Positions 1-11,597 of a stretch of 64,000 nucleotides of DNA are shown here, one piece after another; positions within the stretch are counted from its first letter, which is position 1; every line of letters begins with the position of its first letter. The notes beneath the pieces were generated by a model, which had not been told where the DNA came from, searched no databases, and worked only from the letters and a program-made list of their open reading frames with translations. The translations under genes were made by a program, and so were the position numbers. Origin of the DNA: Campanula takesimana (lineage: Eukaryota > Streptophyta > Magnoliopsida > Asterales > Campanulaceae); the NCBI GenBank assembly GCA_026119855.1, contig JAOWBW010000443.1, positions 372,001 to 436,000 of the forward strand, written 5' to 3'.

Positions 1-277
1 TGTGCTCGTCAACTTCGTTAGGGTGCTAGTTATTGAAACTAGGCTTTAGAAGTCATGCTTTAAGTGTGCTCATCGACTTCGTTAGGTAATCTCGGCATTG
101 TAAATAATGCTAAGACCGTGTTATGTACTATAATCAAAGCTTGATGTAAATAAAATAAAGGAAATTTTATTGATGAAATCAAACTAAGAAACAACTAGAT
201 ATCAACTATCGAATCTAAGACCGAAAATCTGATAAAAAGAATAAATATCTAACTGAGGTGCTACTGGTAGTACTTTC
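1..277 (-). other. Untranslated tail of T1 between pol and the missing 3' LTR
   Basis: No open frame of interest on either strand. On the plus strand it reads like an AT-rich 3' untranslated stretch, with ATAATCAAAGC and AATAAAATAAAGG, which would fit the end of an antisense transcript such as the one suggested in T2. That reading is an inference from position only. Confidence 0.4.
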
Positions 278-3200
278 TCAAGTGATCGGAATGCCATGGT
301 GTTTAAGCTCTTTTCCTTCCGGAGTTTTGAGCATGTGGGTCCCTTCCCGTATAATGTGGGTGATGATGTAAGGGCCTTCCCAGTTTGGCTAGAGCTTATT
401 CTGTTGTGCCTTCAAGTGTGTCGACTCAATTTTCCTGAGTACCCAGTCACCGACTTCAAAGGTACTCATTTTCACTTTGCTGTCATGGTAGGCCTTGGTT
501 CTTTGCTTGTAATTGATCATTCTGAGCTGGGCAGCTAGCCTTTTTTCGTCGACTAGGTCTAGGTCCAGTAGTCGGTTGTATTCATTAACGACCTCGTCAT
601 AGTTGGTTACTCTGAAAGTCGGCAAGGCCATCTCGGCTGGTGCCATTGCTTCTGAACCGTAAGTCATAGCAAATGGTGTCTCCCCAGTTGGCCCCCGAGT
701 GGTTGTACGGACGGCCCATAAAGATAGGGGGAGTTCGTCCAGCCACTTTCCTTGACTTCCTTCTAAGTTCTTGGTGAGTGCTCTTAAGACAAGTTTGTTG
801 GCGGCCTCGGCTAGTCCATTGCCTTGAGGGTGGCTGACTGACGACTTCTTGTGCTTGACTCCCAACCTATTCATCTCCTCAGTGAAAGCATTAGAGAATT
901 GTAGGCCGTTGTCTGTCACTATAGTGTGGGGCACGCCAAACCGACACCATATGTAATCATGGATAAAGTTGATGGCGTTCTCTTTAGTGATCTTTGCTAG
1001 TGGTTTCGCCTCTACCCACTTGGTGAAGTAATCGACTGCCACAATTACATATTTGTTGCTCCCTTTGGCTAATGGGAACGGTCCAATGATGTCGACTCCC
1101 CACATGTCGAATGGCCATGCTTTGCTCTACGGCAGGTACTTTGGGTAAGTCGGAGTAGCGTTGACATTTGTCACACTTCTTTACAAAGGCTTGGGCATCC
1201 TCCCTTATATTTGGCCAATAGTAGCCAAGTGTGATGATCTTGTCGGCAAGGGTTCTGGCCCTCGGGTGTCCCCCACAAACTCCCCCATGTACTTCGGCGA
1301 GGAGTTTCTCGGTGCTTTTTGGCGCAACACATCTAAGGAGAGGTCTGGAGAATGACCTTCTGTACAGGATGCCGTTCCAGACTATGTATCTTGCCGTCTT
1401 CTTTCTGATCGACTTGGCCTCTAACTCGTCTTCAGGAAGCTTTCCCTTCTCCAAGTAGTCTTTGTAGTTGTCGATCCATGTCCTTTCCTCGTCATCCAGG
1501 AGCAAGATCTCCAGTCTTTCATAAGCAGGCTGGTCGGCATAAATGATTAGGGGATCCGAGTCTTCAGCTGTTGCCATCTTTGAAAGCAGGTCGGCTTCCA
1601 GGTTGTATTCTCTACCAACTTGTCGTATATCCCAAAACTCAAAGTTCTTGGTCAGGTTTAGGACGAGATCTTTGTACTTGGTCAGCGTGTGATTTTCGGT
1701 GTTGTATTCCCCTTTAACTTGATTCACCACCAGTTGGGAGTCGCTGTATGCTACCAATCTCGTTGCACCAAAAAACTTGGCTCTTTCTAATCCCAGGATT
1801 AGGGCTTCATATTCAGCTTGATTATTTTAGGCAGGGAACTTGAACCTGATAAAATCACGTGCTACATGCTCGCCGGCAGGGCTAGTCAAGTAGACTCCGG
1901 CGCCGCTTCTACCTTGGGTAGTTAACCCGTCGGTGTATAAGACCCAACAGTTGGGAGGTAACTCATCCAAGGGCTCTCTATCCATAGGGAACTTCCTCTT
2001 TCGGGTGGTCGGCGTATGTTCACTTGTGAATGCGGTATCGACTAAGAAGTCGGCAAGAGGTTGGGCCAGAAGAGTCTTCCTCGGCTTGTAGGTTATGTCG
2101 AATTCGGTCAGTTCGATCGACCAGTTAAGTAGGCGTCCTGAGCTATCCATCTTGTGAAGTATTTTTCTAAGAGGAGCGTCGGTGTAGACCGTGATTGGAT
2201 GAGCCGAGAAGTAGGCTCGTAGTTTTCTGGCCGCAATTACCAAGGCATAAGCAATTTTCTCGGCATTGAAGTACCTGCTCTCGGTGTCTGATAGTGCCTT
2301 GCTGACGTAGTAGACCGGCTTTTGGATGCCGCCTTCTTCTCTAACGAGTACAGCTGCTACGGCTCGGTCGGTCGCTGCTAAGAAGACGTACAATGTCTCT
2401 CCCATAACCGGGCTGCTGAGTAGAGGTGGAGAGCCGAGGTAGTCTTTCAGTTGCTGGAACGAGGTCGAGCACTCAGGCGTCCAAGCAAAATCCTTCGTTC
2501 CCTTCAAGGCTTTGAAAAAGGGGAGGGATTTTTCTGCCGATTTGGAGATAAACCTACCGAGTGCCGCTACTCTCCCATTCAACCGTTGAACCTCTTTGAT
2601 ACAAATCGGCTCCCTCATGTCAATCAAGGCTTGGATCTTTTCTGGATTAGCCTCGATGCCTCGCTGAGAAACCATGAAACCTAGAAACTTGCCTGCGGTA
2701 ACCCCGAAGACGCACTTGCTAGGGTTGAGCTTCATATCGTTAGCTTTCATGTTGTCAGTGGTCTCTTTCAGATCTGGTACATGGCTGCCGATCTTGGTCT
2801 TGATCACCATGTCATCAATGTAGGCCTCCATATTCTGGCCTATCTGAGATTTGAAGACCTTGTTCACCATCCTCTGATACGTGGCTCCTGCATTCTTTAG
2901 GCCGAAAGGCATCATGACGTAGCAGTATATGCCACCTGCAGCTTGAAAAGCCGTCCTCTCTATGTCGTCCTCGGCCATTTTGACTTGGTGGTAGCCGGAG
3001 TAGGCGTCCAAGAAACTGAGGGTTTGATGGCCGGCAATAGAGTCTACGAGCTTGTCAATCCTGGGGAGGGGATAGCTATCTTTGGGACAGGCCTTGTTCA
3101 GGTCCGTAAAGTCCACGCACATCCTCCACTTGCCATTGTGTTTCTTTACCATGACGACGTTGGCAAGCCACTCGGGGTATGTTGCTTCTCTTATGATGCC

Positions 3201-4730
3201 GGCTTTGAGGAGTTTTTCAACCTCGGTCCTAATTTTTTTTTCCTTGTCGGTAGAGAAGACTCGTCTCGTCTGCTTGACCGGTTTGAAGAACTTGTCGACT
3301 TCCAGTTTGTGGAGAGAGACGGCTTCCTTTACTCCCACCATGTCATCTACTTTCCAGGCAAATACGTCCAAGTTGTTTTGGAGTAGGGAGATGAGCTTTT
3401 CTCGTTCTTGTTGAGAGAGTTGCTTCCCAATCTTGATTTTCTGATCTGGATAGTCTGTGTTGATGACGACCTCGTCTAACTGATCCACAGGTTTAAGTTC
3501 GGGTCCGTCTCTGAACTCTAGGGTCTCGACAATGATCTGCTTGAACTTCTCCTTGTCCTCCCCTTCCAAACTTAGGTTTTCCATGTCTAACAGTTTCTCG
3601 ATCTCGGTTTTCATGACAGTCGGCTGTGTGGCCCCCGAGCTTGGGACGATGGCGAGAGCCAAGTTACTCAACTCGTCCAAAGCTGTGTTCATTGAGATAC
3701 AGCCGAAGCCGTCTAAGCCATAAGTAACCTCGGCCTTAGTTGGGACGTCGTTGTCAAGAATAACCCGCTCTTCAGGTTCATCGTCAACAGCCGCCAATAT
3801 AACACCGATATGTGGCGTCGAGGTTGTAACCGTGGTTGATTTTGAAATCGTGATTCTTTTATCTGGAGTATCAATCTCCATCTTGGCCTTTGCTTTCCTG
3901 GACTTCATCACATGTTCCAAAAAATCTCTAGGCGAGCCTGGGACGCACCCAATTCCAGCGTGGGTGGGGAACTTCACCCTTTGGTGGGGGAGGGAGGCAT
4001 CCAGACCCAACTTTCCTTGACTTGGTGCACCTAGGATAGCATGGTAATCACTGTCCAGATCCATGACTATGAAGGTGACCGTGGCCGAGGTTTTGTAGGG
4101 ATGAGTGCCGACTTCCAAGAGTAAGTCGATGGTTCCTTTGGCATCGGACTTATGATTAGTGAACCCTTCTAGCCTTCCATTATATGGGGTCAGCATTGTA
4201 TCAGGAAGTTCCATCTCTTTAAAAGTGCGATAGTATAGCACATCCTTGGCCACTCCGGAGTCTATGAGGAGCCTGTCTGACTCCCAGTTATCAATGCGGC
4301 CTGTGATGACCAATGGTTGTTCTCTCATCGCACAGTTTCCCGCCAACTCATTCGGAGAAAAACTAATCACTTCCTCCCTCTCATGGATCCAAGGATGGAT
4401 GTGGAAGACTTTGCTTAGCTCGTAAATCTGCTCCTTGAGTTTCTTGTTTGATGGAATTTCCTCTCTGATCACGCCTATCAACCTGGCCCGAGGTGGCCTG
4501 TCTACCCGGTCATTGTTTTTGTCTTCTTCCATTGGGTGTTTATTGTCCTTGGCCATGAACTGATTGAGATTGCCTTGATCGGCCCATTTCTGCAGAATCT
4601 TCTTCAGAGTAAAACAGTTCTCGGTGTCGTGGCCGTTATCTCTGTGATAGGAGCAATACTTCGTGGTATCCCTCGGGTATTTAGGTTTGTCTTTTAAAGG
4701 CTTGGGGTTGAGGATATCCACCAGATTCAT
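278..4730 (-). pseudogene. T1 pol: protease, reverse transcriptase, RNase H, second RNase H, integrase (broken)
   Basis: Polyprotein that would copy the element RNA into DNA and insert it. From the first Met at 4730 I see a zinc-binding CX2HX4HX4C motif (about residues 26-39), an aspartic protease DSG (about 157-159, followed by Val-Ala-Lys-Asp), reverse transcriptase with FLDAYSGYHQ and the catalytic YIDD, an RNase H, then a second RNase H beginning VLYTDGLT. Integrase has an HHCC-like zinc region and the D, D, E residues in WGVDIIGPFP, VTDNG and GNGLAEAANK. Breaks: a TAA at 1827-1829 inside the second RNase H, a one-base frame change near 1110-1125 just before the integrase core, and a TAG near 386-388; the frame then runs on to a stop at 278. 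Its start overlaps the end of the present gag frame in an ATGA at 4727-4730, probably by chance after a frameshift near 4780-4800. Confidence 0.92.
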
Positions 4731-6280
4731 GATCTCAGAGATCGGCTTATTGAATGTGGTGAATGTCTCGGTCCCCTGGTCCTGTTCTTGCCTTTGCCGT
4801 TTCCCCCGTTGTTCCCCTGGGACGAGTTCCCGTTATGCGACTTGTCATGATCTCGGTCCCGTTCCTTATGACCATATAACGTATTTTTATTCTCCTCGGC
4901 GATGGCCGTGACGTAAGCAACGTGGTACAAGTCGGCTTTTGCGAGGGGCTCTCTGACCGACGGTTCATAAGTTAACTGCTCTGACCTGTGACCATTCGTG
5001 AAGCATACAATGATCTCCCTGTCGGTCAGGCGTTCTTCTATTGAGTCGGCAAGGTCCCTAAACCGGTTGTAGAAGCTTAGGGTCGACTCGTTTTTGCTCT
5101 GGACCATGTTGGCTAGGTCAGACAATCTTTTCTTCCTCGCCCCAGCGGTAGCAAAATACTCCAAAAATTGTGATTTTAACTTGGCAAAGGAATTGATGCT
5201 GTTTTTCTCAAGGTCCATAAACCAGGACCGAGCTGCCTTTGTTAAAGTACTTGCGAAGGCCTTGCACAGTACGTCGTCCTGATTGGACACTAGGGCCATG
5301 GTGGCCTCAAAGGCTTGGACGTGATCCAAAGCAACGGCGTTGCTGGAGTATTTGTCTAGGTGCGGGAGCTTTAACTGTGGATTAGGTGGTGCATCCTTAA
5401 TCCTCTGCGCGAAAGGGTGCATAGCATCATAGTCATTATTGGGTCTCCTGTGCCCCTGATTCATCATCTCAATGTTGTCGAGCCTTTCTCTAAGGTCGAC
5501 AATGTCCCTTGTGCTGAATGCCGAGGTGTGACTGGAACTGACTATGCTTCGGTCTCGGCGTCTCCTTTCACCTTGGTTTGGTTCGAGACGATGCCTTGAA
5601 GGAGTACGGCAAGGTGGAGTGTGCCGGGGTGGATCCTGCCGGGGTGGTGTGCGCCTTGGTGGATCCTGCCTAGGAGGTGAATGACGTCGGGCATCCCCAC
5701 GACGTCTTTCCTCTACAATTTCCACTCCTGGGGATTCATCTTCTTGTTCTCCCCGGTGGCGATTAATGTGGTCTCTCAGGTCCCCATCGATATTGAGTCT
5801 TCCTAGCCGTCCGTCTTGGTGACTTGCACGGCTTCTGGGGGGCGCATCCCGTCTACGATTTTGTAGGGGCTCCCTTCTGCTTGCTCTGTCATCCGGATTT
5901 GTCCTCCTCGTTCCAGACGGCTGGAGCAAGTTAGCCAATGAGTTTTTGGGGTCAAGTTCTAACAGAGCCCGCTGTGCGTCATCCAGCTGTTAGAGTGTTT
6001 AAACATTCTGTTGAAGCAATGTTCTCTTGTCCAATGGCAGCGGCTGTGATGGTCCTGCTCCATTGTTTCGGGATCCTGTACGTCGGCGGCGCCCATATTG
6101 GTTAACAACATTGGGGGCCGGCCCCTTTGAACGGGTATGCATTCCTCCCCCTTGTGCAGGTGCTGTAGGTGGGAGCCTCTGATTTTGCGCAGCAGCGTTC
6201 GTGTTTTCGGGGGGCGGTGCATCTCTTGCAGTTTCTTTTGAAGGGCTGGCTTCTTGTCCGTCAACCAATTCTCCAGCCAT
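4727..6280 (-). pseudogene. T1 gag (capsid-type) protein, broken
   Basis: Structural protein of the retrotransposon particle. The likely true start is the Met at 6280, because that frame runs in phase through two stops (about 5999-6001 and 5990) into the long open stretch that begins at 5938. The N-terminal part is Pro/Ala-rich. The middle is Arg/Asp/Pro-rich, with repeated PPR and PPC units. The C-terminal half is a plant retrotransposon gag domain containing FEATMALVSNQDD, SWFMDLEKNSINSF and LKSQFLEYFATAG. Near 4780-4800 the frame shifts; the other frame continues smoothly into the start of pol, so gag and pol were probably one polyprotein. Assignment is from recognisable gag motifs; it could not work as it stands. 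Confidence 0.88.
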
Positions 6281-6321
6281 GGTCTGGAATTATCTGGCTA
6301 AAGAACTGACCAATCGATTTC

Positions 6322-6340
6322 CCGGCAATGGAACCAAACT
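6322..6340 (-). other. Primer-binding site of T1
   Basis: Three bases inside the 5' LTR. On the plus strand it reads CCCGGCAATGGAACCA, the expected look of a tRNA 3' end (finishing CCA), so the minus strand would pair with that tRNA to start reverse transcription. I cannot name the tRNA with certainty. Confidence 0.6.
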
Positions 6341-6997
6341 GATGATGCCAAAATCTGGTTGGATCAGCCTTCGTCTAGCGGTTCGGATAATCCCAGCGAC
6401 AGTTCTTGATGGCCGGATCTACACACACGAAACAAACGTAAACTACACCGGGGCTTCACCGGCGAAGGCCCTCCGGTGTGAGAATAAGGATACGGTTTGT
6501 GTGATAACACAAGAGAAATCAATTGACTAGAATGGAGCCAAAGAATTTCATTACCTTTTTCCTGTTGTGAGGACCTGTTTTTATAGGCGTGGGTGAATGA
6601 GTCCTAGCTTGTCGGAGAAGCTAGGATTCCCGTGTTGATGTAGGACTCGCATTCCTTGGAGATAGACTCCGGATAAGGATGGATGATATCCTGTTATCTG
6701 GTATAAGAGATATCCTTGTTTAGATAAGGATCTTCACTGTTAGAGTTGTAATCGAACTTTGTAAGTGGACTCCCGTGAATAGGGAAGATTATTGGCGTAT
6801 GTCAGCCTATAATCCCACTCGGCTCGCACTGGAGACCGGCTAAGGATTGGGCCTCTTGAACTCGGCCTAGGCAAGGGCTGCCTGTTTGGCCTGATGTATC
6901 TCGTCATGTAAGATTGTGGGCCTCTGTGGATGGGCCGTAAGGTATGTGAGCCCAGAATTTATGGGTCGTAATTAACCAAATCGGTTTATGTCGTTCA
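6341..6997 (-). repeat. 5' LTR of T1 (657 bp)
   Basis: In element orientation it starts TGAACGACATAAACCG and ends GGCATCATCA. The ends were set by comparison with the solo LTR at 35406-36055, whose ends are fixed by a perfect target-site duplication. A TATA-like CCTATAAAAAC lies in the middle (near 6570-6590). Holds no long open frame. Confidence 0.9.
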
Positions 6998-7262
6998 ATA
7001 CTAAAACAATACCAAGTTATATTATAAGTTGATGTTCAAAATGCTCATTTCAATAAAAATTGCATCGTTATTATAATATCAAGTTTGTTTGTTCAAACAA
7101 CAAGTTACACTACTAAAATACCAAGTATAGATCTGATACAACCTATCTTGATAAACCACCAGGTTGCACTAATAAAACACCAAGTTATTGTACTAAAACA
7201 TCAAGTTACAATACCAAAACACCAAGTTACTATACTAAAGCAACAAGTTACACTAAGTTTGA
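6998..7262 (+). repeat. Imperfect short tandem repeat, unit about 20 bp
   Basis: A motif of the form ACACCAAGTTAC-nnn-CTAAA recurs at least eight times, with variants ATACCAAGTTAT, ACATCAAGTTAC and CAACAAGTTACAC. The first unit lies directly beside the T1 LTR, so T1 may have landed at the edge of the array. There is an open frame of 65 residues across it, but that only mirrors the repeat. Confidence 0.65.
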
Positions 7263-8439
7263 ACATCTATATTTCAATTTGAGCAGCAAACGACCACAGG
7301 ATTCAAATTAAGTGTAGATCTGGTGTTTTTGAGCCAAATGAAGATATTAATCTCTTCCAATTGATCTTCATTGTCTTTTTCAATCTCATTCTCCTCTGAT
7401 TCAATAACATTTGTGATCTACTATCTCCATTTCCATCTCCATCTCAATCTTCTATAAGGAGAAAATCAATTTCAATAAGATCAATTAGCTCATTCGAATA
7501 TCAATTTCAATTTCAAATAGAAAAAAATCCAGATTAAATTTACCTGATTCGATCTCTATATCTTCATTTTCATTGTCGTTTGTAATAGATATCTCCTCTA
7601 ATTCGACATTTTCATCCAATGTCTCTATCTCCATCTCCTATTTCAATGGCGACAGAGAGAGAGAAATGGCGGAAGAACGGCACCTCTGTTTTCTTCTTTA
7701 CGACTGCCCTGCTACTGCGTGTTTTTAACTTTTTATACCCTAATTTATTTAATGAGCGAGAACCGGTTCAAAAAAGGTAGGAGTTGGTTTGCTGGTTGTC
7801 CAAAACTGGTCTTTTTTTAACATCAAAACCAACTCATAAATTTTATAAAAGAACTATCTATAATACAATAAGAGTCAAGAATAACCAACTCATAAAGAGA
7901 GGTCGGGATCATTTCTCAACCACCATAAAGAGTGGCTGAGATTAAATGTTATAATCCTTATTCCCTAATAACTACAGCACGGGATTTCTCTCCAAATCAG
8001 TAACACCAACCGCCTCAACTCTGCGTCTCAAATCTTACCGTTTACACACGCCTAAATTCAACCTTTACATTTAACCCTAACTGCTTATTGAAAAACTGCT
8101 ACCAAAAACTTGGTTTTCCAAATCCATTCCCAAAAACTGCCATACGCATCGAAGATAGCGAGGCCGAGTCTTCATTCACAGTAGCAGCAGCCATAAAATA
8201 TAATTTTTGTGAGAAGTTTTGTTCTTATTTAAAGTTATAAACCCTAGAAAAATTGGATCCGTGAATTTGTTGTTTTTGTTTCTGTTTTTGTTTTCATTTC
8301 ATTTTTTTGGTTGATTGTTATCTTTAGAGTGGTTTGGTTAGATGTATGACTTCTAATTTCCGTTCCATTTTTCTTACCTTTTCATTTAGATTGACTGTTT
8401 TTGTTTTTGTTTTGTTTTTATTGTTTTGGTTAATTGTTA
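7263..8439. other. Intergenic, low-complexity
   Basis: AT-rich DNA with CT-rich patches (TCCATCTCCATCTC near 7426-7445), a GAGAGAGAGAG run near 7655 and T-rich runs at 8270-8430. No coding sequence, RNA gene or element ends that I can support. Confidence 0.5.
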
Positions 8440-8590
8440 CTCCCTCCGTCTCAAAATAGATGTCGTTTTGGGAGTTAACTTTTGTCTCAAAATACTTGTC
8501 GTTTCACTATTTTCAAAGCTTTTTAATTGCTCTATACCAATTATACCCTTAATAATGATAGTGAACTATCTCTTAACTAACTATTTAATT
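8440..8590 (+). mobile_element. Stowaway-like MITE, left end only
   Basis: CTCCCTCCGTCTC after a TA, followed by AAAATAGATGTCGTTTTGGG and a second internal copy of the AAAATACTTGTCGTTT motif. No matching right end was found nearby, so it is truncated. Confidence 0.6.
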
Positions 8591-9985
8591 ACCTAATAAG
8601 AGCACCCAGATGCGCTATATTTTGCAAAATCTACGTAGTAGAATTCCTTTAGGAATGGAAAGTCAACACTTGATTTGGTTTGGAGTTGATCTCTATATTT
8701 TGTTAAATGTTAGTAAATTTTACCATTCAAATAACCAGTATGTTTAAAAATAATATTTCACTTTTATTTTTATTATTTTATTTTAATGAAAATTTATAAT
8801 TTGTTATTGGTAGTATTGTCTATGGTGTATCAATAACAAATTTTAAATGTACGTTATTTTTTAATTAAATTAATTAAAATGATTATTCAAAATTCATTCG
8901 TAATAACAATAAAAAAGAGAATTATTTTTGAGACGATTGTAGTAAGAGGCAGTCTCCTGTACCCCGGATGCACGGCGTGCGGCGGGCAAACCCGCGATGA
9001 CCCGGCCCGACCCGCCAGACCGTCTCTCCTCCACTCCAGAAGCGACACGTGGCGCGCTGTGAGCCACACCTGGTTCACCCAACCGCGTGCTGCCGCGTGT
9101 CTCATTTAAAAAAAAAACCCATTAACTTTAAAATGTTATATCTTGAGATTTATAACTCAGAAAAAAAAATTAAAAATACCGTTGTGTTCGTCTCGACAAG
9201 ACGAATAAAACTACATAGGTCATGATATGGTTTGATTTTTTTTTTAAAAACATTTTTTTACACACAAAAAGTTTTGAGTTGCTTGTCAGCTGAGATGCAA
9301 CACTCTGTTTTAATAAAAGTAACAGTTTCATATTAAAAAAGTAACACTTTTTACAGTAAAATGTAACAGCAATTTTACAAAAAAAATTGAGTTTGCATTT
9401 CAATTGTTACTTTCTCAATAAAAAATTGTTACATTTCAGATATAATGTTACATTTAAGAATATAAACTGTTACAAATTGAGAAAAAAAATGTTATATTCA
9501 TTTTTTATAAAATGTAACATTAGTTTAGTTTGTCAATCCTATGTTAATTTTCAGAGAAAAAATGTGTTACATTTGAAAAAATGAGTGTTGCATTCCTTTA
9601 TAAAAAGTGTGACATTTTTTTAGTTGTCAATTTTTATGGCCTCTTTAATCTATGGCAGCAAAATAGTGGTACATTTTTTTTTAAAAAAAGTGTTACATTT
9701 GAATAAAAAAATTGTTACATTCCTTTATAATAAGTGTTACTTTTGTTGGGAGAAAAAAAAGTTTGGGTTGGCAAAAAAAAAAAAAAAAAAGTCTGGCCGC
9801 CGCACCGCCGCACGAAGCATGGCTGCCGCATTTGAGAATTGGTCTTGTAGTAATACTTCACGAATTGCAACTTTTAATAAAAAAAAACTCTTTAGTTTTA
9901 GCTAAAAATGTTAAACCAAAAGAGACAAAACATCTTTGCTAAAATTAGGGGAGCATGTTAACTGAATTTGATCAAAATGAGAAAA
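8591..9985. repeat. Unclassified AT-rich repeat with GC-rich edges and many GTTACATTT motifs
   Basis: A GC-rich block (about 8950-9105, with GATGCACGGCGTGCGGCGGG) is followed by about 650 bp of AT-rich DNA, then a short GC-rich block at 9793-9830 with GCCGCCGCACCGCCGCACG. In the AT-rich part, GTTACATTT or close variants occur about every 25-60 bp between 9320 and 9745, on both strands. I see no element ends and do not recognise the family. Open frames here are short and biased by the repeat; I would not call genes. Confidence 0.45.
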
Positions 9986-10134
9986 TTTTGGGGGAAACTA
10001 GTTTCTCTCTATAAGTTATGAAAAATCATGTTTTTATAGGGGTTAATGTTTAGGGTTTAAAATTAGGGTTTAAGGGTTAAAGGTTAAAAAGTGTATTTTT
10101 TTATAACTTATGGAAGAACTAGTTTCCCCCAAAA
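9986..10134. mobile_element. Fold-back element with telomere-like core, copy 1
   Basis: Inverted arms TTTTGGGGGAAACTAGTT...ATAAGTTAT and ATAACTTAT...AACTAGTTTCCCCCAAAA enclose a core of degenerate TTTAGGG units (GTTTAGGGTTTAAAATTAG, then GGGTTTAAGGG). Same structure at 28424-28588. No clear target-site duplication. Confidence 0.65.
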
Positions 10135-10218
10135 CCAACTCGGTCAAAATTCCATGAAAATTTGATTTTCATGAGAACAATTTTTAAGATTATTTTTGAC
10201 CCACCACTAAGAATATTA

Positions 10219-10491
10219 GTCATTCCGTCTCAAATGAAAGTTCCATTTTAGTTTTAAATGTAAGTCAAGAAAGTTGAGATTTTATACTTTTAATGATCTC
10301 GTCATATTATATCACGAGTGTAAATGTGAATCAGAATTTGTTGTTTAAAAATTGATATTTTATCACGATTAATTATAAATTTAATAACTATTTATAGATT
10401 TTCATTAAGATAATTATTTTTCTTCAAATTGTTGGTCAGAGTATAAAATACTTAACCAACCAAGAATCCTAATTCGAGCGGAACGGAGGGA

Positions 10492-10492
<1 letters not shown>
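10219..10492. mobile_element. Probable degenerate Stowaway-like MITE
   Basis: Left end CATTCCGTCTC after TAGT, right end GAACGGAGGGAG followed by TA. The arms match only partly, so the pairing is tentative. Confidence 0.4.

Positions 10493-10523
<31 letters not shown>
10493..10523. repeat. (TA)n microsatellite
   Basis: About 15 TA units directly after the GGAGGGAG end of the preceding MITE. Confidence 0.9.
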
Positions 10524-10526
<3 letters not shown>

Positions 10527-10923
10527 TGTTTGTATATATTTATTTATTGATCCCATTTCAAGCTTTTTTACGCAACCCTAGTTGTCACTGTATCTTACAT
10601 TTCAAAAGAAGCAGATCAACATTAAAATTGTACACTAAATTAAAGTGTATCACTTACTACAGTATATTTTAATTCTGATAAAACCAATTCTTAAAGAAAA
10701 AGTCGCTGCTCTATAAAATAAAATAATAATAAAAAAAAAAAGTTGCTGCATGCAGGGTCATAATGTTGACAGACTGAAAGAGAAATAAATGCAAAGAAAA
10801 CTTATGAACTCTGTCGCCATAACAGTGTTGTCTCATAGGGTACTTATCTGTTCAAGTGCTGTGCTGTTCATTGCGTTGGAAATTTATATTTTCCCTATAA
10901 ATTTATAAATATACAAATACATA
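10524..10923. other. Intergenic
   Basis: AT-rich, with an A-run near 10728-10740. No feature seen. Confidence 0.4.
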
Positions 10924-11198
10924 CTCCATCCGTCTTTTTAGTCTGTTCACTTTTTGCCATTTTTGGTGTTTCATTTGATTGTTCACACTCCAAAAGAGAA
11001 AGATTTATATTATTCTTTATTCAATGGGACCCACTTGTCATACTCACAATAACTATCCCACTCACAATTCCAACCCCACTCATATATCACATTATACTTT
11101 TCATACTCACAACACCCACTCAACTATTAACATAAAATATTTTTCCTTAAAACCCGCGCATTGGTCAAAGTGTGAACAAACTAAAAAAACGAAGGGAG
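10924..11198. mobile_element. Stowaway-like MITE (275 bp) with TA duplication
   Basis: Ends CTCCATCCGTCTTTTTAGTC and its complement (ACTAAAAAAACGAAGGGAG), continuing as GTTCAC / GTGAAC, flanked by TA on both sides. The inside is rich in CCCACTCA units. Confidence 0.8.
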
Positions 11199-11597
11199 TA
11201 TATATATAGGGGTGGAGAGCCAATAGTTGGCCATTTAATTTCATTTCTTAAAGTTAGTAAAAAAAAAAAAAAACACTTCTAAAATGACAAATACTGTAGT
11301 ATCATTATTAGAGTATAAATTGTTGATATCAACAATGTCATATGATAACTTTACTTAAAAAATTATCACCTGATCTCGATATATTGGTGACATTAGCAAT
11401 GTCACGTGACAACTGTACTTAAAAATGCCCAAAACATTGTCCTCTTTGTCTTCTCTGGTGAACAATTGGTAAGCGATTACTTGTCGACTACAAATTTCTT
11501 ATTCAATATCTTTTTGATGAGATGATTTTTTTTTTAATGAAGATTATGAATGAATTATTGTAGATAATTATTTAATGATGTGTTGGTGTGTTTGTAG
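11199..11597. other. AT-rich spacer and putative intron upstream of the GDSL exons
   Basis: Holds CAATTGGTAAGCG (a possible splice donor near 11468) and ends TGTTTGTAG, a good acceptor. I found no recognisable GDSL coding sequence upstream, so the earlier exons are missing or too diverged to see. Confidence 0.4.

Larger units (their letters stand above)
1..6997 (-). mobile_element. Tat-type Ty3/gypsy retrotransposon T1, cut by window start
   Basis: A minus-strand LTR retrotransposon. From right to left it has the 5' LTR (6341-6997), a primer-binding site, gag and pol; the 3' LTR is outside the window. The pol order protease, reverse transcriptase, RNase H, second RNase H, integrase is that of the Tat lineage, in which an archaeal-type RNase H follows the usual one. 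The right flank begins ATACT, the presumed half of its target-site duplication. Several stops and frameshifts show it is dead. Related LTRs occur at 35406-36055 and 38123-38792. Confidence 0.9.

Noticed and set aside
296..538. Plus-strand open frame of 80 residues
   Set aside because: Antisense shadow of the T1 integrase tail; no features of its own.
2943..3386. Plus-strand open frame of 147 residues
   Set aside because: Antisense of T1 reverse transcriptase; codon content mirrors the real minus-strand frame.
8160..8300. 5' untranslated region of a host gene (AAACCCTAG with GC-rich upstream)
   Set aside because: No open frame or splice-linked exon follows it that I can recognise.
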